Positions 22,601-30,500 of a stretch of DNA of 64,000 bases are shown here, piece by piece. A program made the translations under genes and the position numbers. The number at the start of each line of letters is the position of its first letter. Within the stretch, counting starts at the first letter, position 1. A model generated the notes under the pieces. That model ran no database searches. It was not told the DNA's origin and worked only from the letters and a program-made list of their open reading frames with translations. Source of the stretch: Nematostella vectensis (lineage: Eukaryota; Cnidaria; Anthozoa; Actiniaria; Edwardsiidae). The stretch spans positions 9,538,801 through 9,602,800 of the forward strand of contig NC_064044.1 of the NCBI RefSeq assembly GCF_932526225.1, written 5' to 3'.

Positions 22601-25348
22601 TTTCTTCCGCAAAGCTTACAGTGTAAAACGACAAGGGCGTAAAAAAGCCCTTGTCAAGCACTACGTTATTGTTTTCATTACAAATATACAGAATCTCAGA
22701 ATTCTAGTTTCATACGTTATTCGCTAATTTCGATCGAAAATACCAGGGGGCGGGTAAAGCGCCCTCCCCCCCTCTCCTATTTTCAGATACTTGGCTTAGA
22801 AATAATAAAAAATACAAGGAAATTCATGGAAAAGCAATGAATCCTGACCCCCCCCCCCCCCCCCCCCCCCCGCTACCCCTCCCTCTTTTTTGGCACGTCT
22901 GGATCCACTTCTGAATATCGTAATAGCTTTTTCTTACCAGCCGATGTAAATGGTTGTTTTCTCGCAATTGGTGTTTTGCTAGCATTATTCCGCTAACAGT
23001 CAAAACGCAGCGTCAAGTCAATATCATAAACAGCATTTGAAAAGCTATAGCGTATCTGATTTCTTAGTATCTCACTTCACCTTCGCAGTTGTATCCTTTG
23101 AATCCCTTCGGGCAGCGGCATCGGTAGTTGTTGGAGATTTCGTCACACGTGCCTCCATTCTCACACGGACTAGAGGCGCAGTACAACTTATCTAAAAAAA
23201 TGAAATAATAATAATATATAGAATAATAATAATGATGACGATCATAATCATAATATTGGTTCTTTTCTTATAAATAGTAAAATCAAGGAAAGAGAAGGAG
23301 ACGTCCACACCACTTCTTCGATTATACTCACCATCGCAGTAACGTCCAATAAAATCTCGTGGACACAGGCAGTTGAATCCGTCTTGCTTTCTTATCAGTA
23401 TTCCTCCATTTTTACACGGGTTTACTGCGAAATGAGTAAGTCTGTCATTTCTCTATTAACGTAAAAGGTATACCAGTCAAATTCATAGTTTTGCTAGCCC
23501 TCAAAATTCAAAATCCGCATTTCATGTAAAAAAAGTCAAGCATAGCACTTTGACCAACTATTTTCCTTGCTTGGTTGGTGCTGAGCCGGAGTCGAATAGT
23601 TTTTAGTGTGATAGTGAAACCATTAAATAATATCGATCAGGGACTCATGTACATCGGGTTTTGATAAAAAAAATTTTTAGTTACTTCATTGAAGTAGCCG
23701 ATGGAAATAAAATTGTTTGATTGACGACAGAGCAAAAAATGGCATGAAATTTTCCCATTCTTAATATTATAAGCTCAAGATTCCGCATACAAGGAGTTTC
23801 TCTGACAAAAAACTCAATTCCAAATTTTAAAGAAATTTAGATAATAGCGAGAAAATTTGGCTTAATTTCTGATCAGAGCCCGACTTCTCCCTAAAAACGT
23901 GGAGAATTCATACTTTGAACATTTGAAAATTGCACTTCAAGCCTCATATCTCGAAGACGAATCCATTAGGAAAAAAAAGCACTTTTGATATGTTGGTTTA
24001 CATAACATAAGGAACCTCTATGCAAAAATTCAAGCTTACCGAAGTTAACCAGACCTTATTTTAGGAAAGCTTGCCATTTTTTGCTCTGGATTGAGTGGTT
24101 AGGTTGCTGATTGGCCTTCTCTAGTTAATTGGTTGTTAAAGAAGATTTTAGTCATATTACATTCTTCAATGATAGACATTTGGCTTCTTTCTAAAATCAT
24201 TTTCCTGGGACTAGCAATTTTTTAACATTTAAGAGAGGTTAGGAAATACTACAATACTACACATTTTGTAGCAAAAAAAGAGAGAAAGCGCCAGAGATGA
24301 GGCCATTTGTGTGAAATCGGGCAAAATTGATAAACCATAAAATACATTAATATCTAATGTTCCATTTTTTGAAGGGTATTTGTAAGATAAAACATAAGTA
24401 TTTGATTGAGAAAGACATTAAAGAAGAAGTGTCAAAATAGGCGTATTCGTGACCTTTGGGTGGGACTTTGAACACTGGGTTCTCATACATTTATAAAAAC
24501 AAACTATTATACAAACTATTACAATCTTTATCTTTTATCGAAACTTAAAAAAAAAATGGAAAAAAGGGGGGATTCACTCCCGTTTCCCGTTTCCCGTTCC
24601 TGGTCCCATACTTACTGGGTTGATAGACGTCCAGATGCGTCTCCGTGATGTCTGGCCCCGTCTTGTATGGCATGTAATACGGCGTGTCCACGCCGAACTG
24701 CTTCTCGTATCTCACGGGCATCGGGATCGGCTTATAATGCGGCACGTGGACAAGTTTAGGGACTACATGGTACGTCGGAAGTCGGACATGAATGCTTGGA
24801 TATGGTCTTGGGACCCGAACATGGTCAGAAGACCCAATCGGTCCTCCAATCACTTGTCGATCCTCCGCGTTCCGAGTCCCTTCCTGATTTTCTTCATTAT
24901 CATTGATATCGGTTATGTTTTGAAAACCTTTGATTCCTGAATCATCAATATCGTCGCCTGAGTCGTCAAGCTCTTTAAGCTCTTCGTCCTCATCTTTGTC
25001 TGAAGATCCCTCGAGTGTCCTACTCGCCAAGGTCTCCACAGCTTCTCCATCGACCGAGGCCATACTCGCCTCTTGATACCCCAAATCTTGTGTTCGGGCT
25101 ATGTCCAATTCCCTGTCCGGTGAAATGTCCCCCTGCTCATCCGCGTATATAGAACTAGAGTCGTTGATTATTCTGGGGTTTGCGTCAAATTGTGCGGTCG
25201 CAGAGTCTTTAAGTAGATCATCATCAAGCACTTCAGATTTCAAGAGTTTCCCTCTCGAATCATTATTCCCTACCTTATCTTCACAGCTAGTTAATACAAT
25301 TACTGATATTGCCACATAGAAACATAAGTACGCTTGTTTTGACTTCAT
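13029..25348 (-). CDS. Secreted multi-EGF modular protein (18 coding exons, ~910 aa)
   Basis: Exons in coding order: 25348-24616, 23424-23332, 23191-23081, 22317-22207, 21575-21465, 21147-21046, 20502-20383, 20030-19878, 19249-19154, 18802-18686, 18422-18279, 17357-17229, 16835-16689, 16086-15964, 15814-15701, 14937-14821, 14328-14224, 13135-13029. All junctions are GT-AG and phase 1, and the sum is 2733 nt (910 codons plus stop), so the frame is intact. Exon 1 gives a signal peptide (about residues 1-22), an acidic Asp/Glu-rich stretch (about 115-165) and a Pro/His/Val/Tyr-rich stretch (about 175-240) not seen in standard EGF proteins. The other 17 exons each encode one Cys-rich module, mostly canonical EGF. 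No transmembrane segment is visible and the protein ends right after the last EGF, so it is probably secreted. A matrix or adhesion role is inferred. I do not recognise a named orthologue. Confidence 0.85.
13273..13507. mobile_element. MITE with ~90 bp inverted arms
   Basis: AGAGAGTTTAAGCAAGTCAA (from about 13279) through GTTGACGTCCGTGAC (about 13365) is repeated inverted at about 13417-13500. Arms are roughly 85-90% identical around a short centre. It lies in the last intron of the multi-EGF gene. GC-rich arms contain GCGCGC tracts. Confidence 0.75.
14224..14328 (-). CDS. Multi-EGF gene exon 17: short EGF-like module
   Basis: 105 nt, phase 1-1; compact [10 protein letters not shown]...[16 protein letters not shown], same subtype as exons 9 and 18. 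Confidence 0.85.
14821..14937 (-). CDS. Multi-EGF gene exon 16: EGF domain
   Basis: 117 nt, phase 1-1; [12 protein letters not shown] and [12 protein letters not shown]. Confidence 0.85.
15177..15409. mobile_element. MITE with ~100 bp arms and 8-bp duplication
   Basis: Arms begin TAGCCTACTAGT at both ends, inverted, and run about 100 bp. GTTATATC lies at 15168-15175 and again at 15410-15417. This looks like an 8-bp target duplication as made by hAT elements, with one extra base at the left edge. It is in the intron between exons 15 and 16 of the multi-EGF gene. Confidence 0.75.
15701..15814 (-). CDS. Multi-EGF gene exon 15: EGF domain
   Basis: 114 nt, phase 1-1; GYCYNGGTC and [12 protein letters not shown], with a sequon NVT near the end. 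Confidence 0.85.
15964..16086 (-). CDS. Multi-EGF gene exon 14: eight-cysteine EGF-like module
   Basis: 123 nt, phase 1-1. [14 protein letters not shown] starts like EGF, but the C-terminal half has CENCPPHC and CSDC, giving eight cysteines instead of six. Confidence 0.8.
16245..16440. repeat. GATGAT-rich microsatellite
   Basis: Interrupted GATGAT/AATGAT trinucleotide tract in an intron of the multi-EGF gene. A similar but shorter ATC-rich tract is at 18455-18640. Confidence 0.8.
16497..16640. repeat. Dispersed repeat, copy A
   Basis: AGCAAAGTCAAGCAGGC through a palindromic GGTGGATATCCACCC. The same ordered blocks recur at 56727-56855, so this is a dispersed family. No coding capacity. Confidence 0.7.
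16689..16835 (-). CDS. Multi-EGF gene exon 13: atypical Cys-rich module
   Basis: 147 nt, phase 1-1. Begins CKCPKGD, then [11 protein letters not shown] and a final Cys. Six cysteines, but the spacing is not EGF; it reads like the end of one module joined to another. Domain family not assigned. Confidence 0.75.
17229..17357 (-). CDS. Multi-EGF gene exon 12: EGF domain
   Basis: 129 nt, phase 1-1; [12 protein letters not shown] and [14 protein letters not shown]; donor TGTG|GTAGGT. Confidence 0.85.
17889..18265. mobile_element. MITE-like element with TACCGTAAAT ends
   Basis: TACCGTAAAT at 17889-17898 and its reverse complement at 18256-18265 bound about 375 bp with internal runs such as CTAATAAACGCC on both sides. 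The right edge lies 13 bp from the donor of multi-EGF exon 11. Confidence 0.6.
18279..18422 (-). CDS. Multi-EGF gene exon 11: EGF with His-rich loop
   Basis: 144 nt, phase 1-1; NPCKNGGTC and [12 protein letters not shown] with a long loop holding five histidines. A MITE ends 13 bp beyond its donor. Confidence 0.85.
18686..18802 (-). CDS. Multi-EGF gene exon 10: EGF domain
   Basis: 117 nt, phase 1-1; NPCENNATC and [12 protein letters not shown]. Confidence 0.85.
19154..19249 (-). CDS. Multi-EGF gene exon 9: short EGF-like module
   Basis: 96 nt, phase 1-1; compact spacing [10 protein letters not shown]...[14 protein letters not shown], the type seen at the ends of many matrix EGF arrays. Confidence 0.85.
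19623..19652. repeat. (TA)n microsatellite
   Basis: About 15 uninterrupted AT dinucleotides in an intron of the multi-EGF gene. Confidence 0.9.
19878..20030 (-). CDS. Multi-EGF gene exon 8: EGF with long B loop
   Basis: 153 nt, phase 1-1; RPCLNGGTC and [12 protein letters not shown] separated by an unusually long loop of about 24 residues containing a Trp and His-rich stretch. Confidence 0.85.
20383..20502 (-). CDS. Multi-EGF gene exon 7: EGF domain
   Basis: 120 nt, phase 1-1; [10 protein letters not shown] and [12 protein letters not shown]; donor GAGA|GTAAGT. Confidence 0.85.
20590..21390. repeat. Cluster of G/C-homopolymer dispersed repeat fragments
   Basis: Patches at 20590-20670, 20850-20935 and 21225-21385 share CCCGTACCCAGG- or AAATCCTGG-type motifs and C runs of 8-19 bases with CACACA tails. 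They flank exon 6 of the multi-EGF gene in both neighbouring introns. Related fragments occur at 36885-36965 and 43537-43580. Confidence 0.55.
21046..21147 (-). CDS. Multi-EGF gene exon 6: EGF domain
   Basis: 102 nt. The acceptor must be the second of two adjacent AGs (CACAGAG|TCTG) to keep phase 1. Six cysteines with NPCRNGGKC and [12 protein letters not shown]. Confidence 0.8.
21465..21575 (-). CDS. Multi-EGF gene exon 5: EGF domain
   Basis: 111 nt, phase 1-1; [12 protein letters not shown] and [12 protein letters not shown]; donor GAAT|GTAAGT. Confidence 0.85.
22207..22317 (-). CDS. Multi-EGF gene exon 4: calcium-binding-type EGF
   Basis: 111 nt, phase 1-1. DEC...PCKNDGTC...GYKCLC matches a cbEGF: acidic residues precede the first Cys, and an aromatic residue follows at the usual place. 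A 22-bp minisatellite abuts its acceptor. Confidence 0.85.
22327..22566. repeat. 22-bp minisatellite next to a splice acceptor
   Basis: About ten units of the type GGCGTGAATATCAGACAATCA, variably diverged. The array ends about 10 bp from the acceptor of multi-EGF exon 4. On the minus strand each unit carries CTGAT, a branch-site-like motif. Confidence 0.8.
22848..22872. repeat. Long poly-C run
   Basis: More than 20 consecutive C in an intron, within a fragment of the G/C-run repeat family. Confidence 0.85.
23081..23191 (-). CDS. Multi-EGF gene exon 3: EGF domain
   Basis: 111 nt, phase 1-1, canonical six-cysteine EGF with [10 protein letters not shown] and [12 protein letters not shown]. Donor GAAG|GTGAAG. 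Confidence 0.85.
23332..23424 (-). CDS. Multi-EGF gene exon 2: degenerate EGF lacking two cysteines
   Basis: 93 nt, phase 1-1. NPCKNGG and the C-x-C...C end of an EGF are present, but the first and third cysteines, which normally pair, are both missing. Confidence 0.8.
23728..24086. mobile_element. Possible MITE in first intron of multi-EGF gene
   Basis: CAGAGCAAAAAATGGCA at about 23729-23745 recurs inverted at about 24070-24087. GATTGA lies just outside both ends, with a 3-bp offset on the left. The body is AT-rich and non-coding. Short arms make this tentative. Confidence 0.4.
24616..25348 (-). CDS. Multi-EGF gene exon 1: signal peptide and unique N-terminal region
   Basis: ATG at 25348; hydrophobic leader ending near residue 22; 244 codons plus one base, then donor CCA|GTAAGTATGG. 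Without splicing the frame would run on to a stop at 24545 with a Phe/Pro tail, which is intronic. Sequons include N63 and N144. The region after residue 175 is rich in HV, HVP and Tyr. Confidence 0.85.
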
Positions 25349-27480
25349 GACTTAGGAGATATAAACATAAACACAAAATTTAAATGGCGCCGTGGACCAT
25401 TTTTCTGGTCGAATAATGTTTTGATTAATAATTGATCAAGTAGGTGTTGAGTGGAAAGCCTCTAAAGTAATTGTGTCCAAGATGACACACCTGTTGTCGG
25501 TCAATAGAAAACCGGACGCGAGACTAGAGACGTCACGGGTTTTTACAGGTGCCAGAGCACTTGCCTGCTTTTTTTAATAGTGGCTCTATAATCTGCCATT
25601 TCACCATCGTGCGTGCATGAAGCGTACATTTTATTCGGCTGATTTTCGAAAAGCTATAGCGGTGTTTATGATGGATCTGGGGGGCAACTCCATATAATTT
25701 TAAGGTTTGAGTAAGCGTACATTATGTACGGAGACCTGACATTCATTCAACGAATTTTTTTTAATCTTTCGCAAAATTTAAAAAGAAGTTTAACCATATG
25801 ATTTTCGCAAAAGTAGGGAAGAAAATTTTCGGCAATCGAAAGAACGTGATGGTAAAACGAAAAGAACATTGTAAAAGTCTAAGTTAGTTCAGGGTTCATA
25901 ACAAGGGCTTGTGCAATAATCTGGAGGGGGGCTTTTAAAACCAGAGGATGGGGGCACTAAGTAAAAATGTTGCTAAGATTGGGGGGTGCCAACCTTAACT
26001 TTTTCGATAAAGACAGGAGGGTGGGGCTTATCCTACACTACAGGCGCCGTATTTGGCTACGACGCAACTTTAAAGGGATTCAAGCAAGCCGTGAATGATT
26101 GATGTCTCTTTAGATCGCGTCTTTTCTTGTGATACTGTCCTACCGCCGGTGTAGAAATGCAGTAAATTTTAATGTAAAAGGTAAGAAGAGGGAATTAGTT
26201 TTGGTTCGAATAGGTAGAAGAGCTAACGAATGATAAGATTTTCGTTATTTGAGGAAATGTTTACCATGAGGAGGTATTCAGGTAGAATATGTCTTATTGA
26301 TGATTTGTAAGGAAACAAAACAAAAAGGAAAAGAAAAGAAAAATAAAAAGACAAAAATCACAAATTATTTCGCGGATCGAACCCGACCGGCTTTCATACC
26401 TTTATAATCGTATGACAGCTAGGCTTTACGGCTAGGCTGGAGATTTCTGCCCCAGCACCGCTATCTAGCGAACTATACAACAGATTCCAGAGGAATCGCG
26501 CATTACAAGGCAATTACCAGGTTCCTAGCCCTGTCTTTATACAGTTACGCCACAGACAGCTCACTGTGACCTAACTTGAAAAATATATAGAGGTGTATTC
26601 GAGTGTATTGGGCCTCTTGGGGGGCTCACGAGTGGCCTATAACAGTCGTGATGTGAGATGTATTTGCTATGCGCGTGCATCATATGACTTCCTTTGTTCG
26701 TTAAGTCAACAATGTAGTGTGAAAATAAGGTATATTCGGGCACCCTGGGCTTATTGATATATTGCCATGACAAGTGATTTGTATATATGACTTTAGTTAA
26801 GTAAACAAAATCAACGGATAGAAAAATAGAAATACAGTTTGGTATGGAAGGCTGAGTAGTTTCTCGAACGCTTCGCCGTTAGCCCTTCGTCGGAGACAGT
26901 CAACGAATAGCGCTCCAAGGAGGGGCTCGAAAGGTCAGCGAGATCTCACAGTGACGCAAAACATTGTTTACATGCCCAAGGAGACTATCTTTGTAATATA
27001 CTACACGCTTACATACGCTTGTCTGTAATTTTTATAGTCTAAACTGCGAACTTGATAGTTCATTTTGGTAGGCATTTCAAGAAAAGCGATATATCCCTAA
27101 ATTACATAAACATTTCTTTTAAAAAGCCAGTCGATCCAATTTGCGTGACGGGTGGTTTTGTAGGCTATGAAAACCCCATGTATGTGAATTAAATCCGCTT
27201 GAATCATGCTGAAATTCAATCCATCCTACAATAAAATCGACTCGATTATATTTCTACGATATCAAACAATGCTGGGTAGGTTATATTTTTTAAAATGGGG
27301 AATAGGGTTATACAAGAAAAAAATATATAAACTGGTGGGACACAGCCATGGCCATTCCTTTTAAATTTTTGGAAACAAAGAGGGGGGAAAAGGCCCCTGA
27401 ACCCTATAAGGGCACAGTTATGGTCGTATGTCTATTACACAGATAGAAACAAACAATAAATACTTTAAAGATATGTTATG
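25349..27480. other. Intergenic region between multi-EGF 5' end and astacin-gene 3' end
   Basis: Should contain the multi-EGF promoter just above 25348, but no clear TATA box is visible. G-rich repeat debris lies at 25915-26040. A B-box-like GGTTCGATCC (minus strand, about 26375) suggests an old tRNA-derived SINE, not proven. No coding exon seen. Confidence 0.45.
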
Positions 27481-27481
27481 T

Positions 27482-27487
27482 TTTATT
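27482..27487 (-). terminator. Candidate poly(A) signal of the astacin gene
   Basis: AATAAA on the minus strand, 74 bp past the proposed TGA at 27561-27563, giving a short 3' UTR. Confidence 0.55.
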
Positions 27488-27560
27488 CAACCCTTATCAA
27501 ATCAAACAATTTCCTCATTTTTCCAGCTTTTTTTTTCTTAGGAGTTTTCCTCTTCCAGCC

Positions 27561-27565
27561 TCACA
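27561..27565 (-). CDS. Astacin gene terminal exon (two coding bases plus TGA)
   Basis: An acceptor CGTTGTAG fits the phase-1 donor of the third ShK exon and yields one junction codon, then TGA at 27561-27563. The poly(A) signal follows at 27487-27482. Reading through the ShK-3 donor instead would be an alternative end. Confidence 0.5.
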
Positions 27566-30500
27566 CTACAACGAAAAACAAGTAGATTAAACTTGTTGTA
27601 TAAGCCGCTTTCCACCAATACCTCATCCGAAGAACACCGTGCACTCTTTTATACATACATTCATATCCTCACTTCTTCCTTTAAAAAGGCCAATCACGCC
27701 GTCATTTTATGCTCTCGCTCAATGCCCAGTCACACAAATAATTACCATCGGCTGATTTAAGCGAGTAACCAAGATATTCTCAATCGAATATCGTCAATAA
27801 CGCACCAAACTTAATTTACAGATTGTTATTTTGAAGTTTCCTTGCAAATAAATCGTTCTATTTTCAATGATAACTTATAACATAGGAGTAGTTGATCGAC
27901 ATTCTTTAAGCGCAGTATACTCTTTTGTATACCTTTCATCATACATGACGTAACTTTCATCATACATGAACTCAACACCCCTCCCCTCACCCTCTACCCG
28001 AATACAACACCTTCAAATGCTTTTGTGTATTATATTGTCATATCTTTTGTATAGCTCACCGCAGATACGACAGCTTTTTGCGCAGTACTCTTTCATCCAT
28101 GCTGGATTCCTGCTGCACTCGCCCGCTGTCGCCCACTGTGGGCATTGCACGGTGTCCGCAATGTCCTGGCATACTACATAAGAGAATGATATAAGGAAAG
28201 AAACACAGAGAATGACTCAGAGAATCACTTCACTTCTTATGTCAAGCGAGTAACCAAGATATCTATTCATTCAAATATCACCAATAACATATCAGACTTA
28301 TTAGATTGTTAGTTTCCCGCGATCTAACCGCTGCATTTTCAATGATGAACAATTGACAAAGGCGTGGGTTATTGACATTCCTTGACTGGTTCATACCACA
28401 AAAGCCGCAGCTCTTTCCACAGTTTGCTTTCATCCATGCCGCATTCTTGGGGCATTCTCCCGCCTTCGCCCAGAGCGGACACTGGGTAGCGTCGCTATCC
28501 GCACACGCTAGAACAAGATGAGACATCAAGAAACAAAGATAATGTTAACTGTTTGTAGGGCAAACAAACCTCGCAAATACATCAGGGGCGGAAGCAAGGG
28601 ACTTCAAGGAAGGGGGGGGGGGGGGGAAGGGGCATAAATTGTTCTTCCTTTGATTTTCTTATATTTCTATCATGTTATTTTTTAGCCAAATACCTGAAAA
28701 TAGGAGAGGCCGGGGCCCGCTCGACCCATCCCTAGATCCGCCCTTTTACATCATTTTGATCTTATCACATAAATTGTCTTCTAGTAGGAAAACAATGACA
28801 AAGTATGACTGGCAAGGGCTGATCCAAGGACGATGATTCTTACCTGGAGTGCAGATGTTACAGCTGCGCTTGCAGTGTGTTGACATCCAAGCGGAATTCT
28901 TCTGACACTCGCCGCTTGCAGCCCATGATGCACAGGGAACAAACTCATCCTGGCAAGCTAAGTAAAGATCGTAAGGATGGACCAAATTTGTCCGGGTGGT
29001 TTCCAAAAAAAATAATAAATAACAATCAGAAACAACAATCTAAGGAAAAGAAGATCGCCCCTCCCAGCCAACAACAACCTGATGATGCGCTTGAAAAACA
29101 TATCTAATAAACTGAGATCCACAAAATGAACGCATTCAATGACATCGTAGTTCAGATCGTGAACTGGAATTGAAGGTCATGCACCAGTGATTATAAAGGG
29201 GCAGTGTCACTGTTAGAGCTTTGCAATAGCTCTCCGGCCCGGACACAATTAATTTCAGTCAAATTCTAATATTGACTTATAAGCCTTTGGAACACGTGGG
29301 AGACTTAAATTTAAATGAAATGACCACAAACTGTCAATAAACATAGTTTTCAATAAATGTTGCATATTTTTTTAACAAGGCATTGACAGCTTAAGGCGGG
29401 GGTCTACCTGAAACTCACTACAGACATCAAAAAAAATTTTTTTCGATAAATATCATATTCGGCTATTCCTTTATCAATTCAATGTTGTCTTACAACTGTC
29501 CTGACTCTTTTTCGATAAGCCCGAGCGCTTTTAAAAAGTTGTGTCAAGTTTGAAGATCACGTTGCCATGGCAACGATTACTGTTTCTTTTGAATTCGGCG
29601 CATTTTTTCTACTCCAATGGGGCCCAATCGCCATACAAATCTCCTCAAATCTCTCTTGAAACAACTGTCCAGCGGTTGACAGCAAAATACACAACTATTA
29701 TGGGATATATATGTGCAAAATCCAGCAAAACTTCTAAACTTATCGAACCGCGATCCTCAAAGCTATATACAACTCATATCAACTCTTTAAAAGACCTTGA
29801 AAAATAATGGTCGGAGAAAAAGACTCTTCGACGTACCGAAAGAAAAGAAAACGCGTGTTTTACGGCAAGCAAAAACAGGAGCTGAACCGCTCAGACAGAG
29901 ATGAAAGCTCTCAAACAACTCGTGGCCTCGTCGAAGAACCAGGACCCTCACACTCTCGATCGGCAGATTATACTCCAGATCACAGTGAACAAGCTCCAGC
30001 AAGTGCTTCTAGAAAGAAGCTTAGCGACCATGGCTACAATGAAAGCTTTGACGGAGAGTTTTCTTCGGACGATCAAAGCCTTTCAAAATTTGACTCAGAC
30101 CACGAGGAGGTATCTGGTGATGATGCTGAAGCCTGCGAATATCGAGTCGTGGACTTGGGATGCCTCTCTTCATATCTTTCCGATGTTCATAGATGCGAAG
30201 AAGGTGAGTATTTTGAAAAATAACATCATTTTGTTTTCGCTGATAAACTCAATATAGTGATTTAGTTTATATGATTGGTCTCAGATTTGGAAATTACTAT
30301 ATACACAGAATACGTGACCTTATGATTTCTTGAACTCAGCGGGACTGTAAGACTCATATTATAAGTAACAATTATTCTGTTTGAATCAATGGCTGATTCA
30401 TTAGCTAGCGATTCTAAGTGTTTGTTTTATTGCAGGTAAACTTGAAATAAAAGAAACTACTTCAGCAAGGGCAGGGCTGAAATCCTCTTTCGAGGTTAAG

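Noticed and set aside
22400-22642. 80-codon frame with repeated GHEYKANQG-like motif
   Set aside because: It is a translation of the 22-bp intronic minisatellite.
24620-25319. Plus-strand frames opposite exon 1 of the multi-EGF gene
   Set aside because: Shadow frames; the minus strand has ATG, signal peptide and a phase-1 donor.
26360-26480. tRNA gene on the minus strand
   Set aside because: Only a B-box-like GGTTCGATCC is present; the T-arm stem pairs poorly and no cloverleaf can be drawn, so at most a SINE relic.
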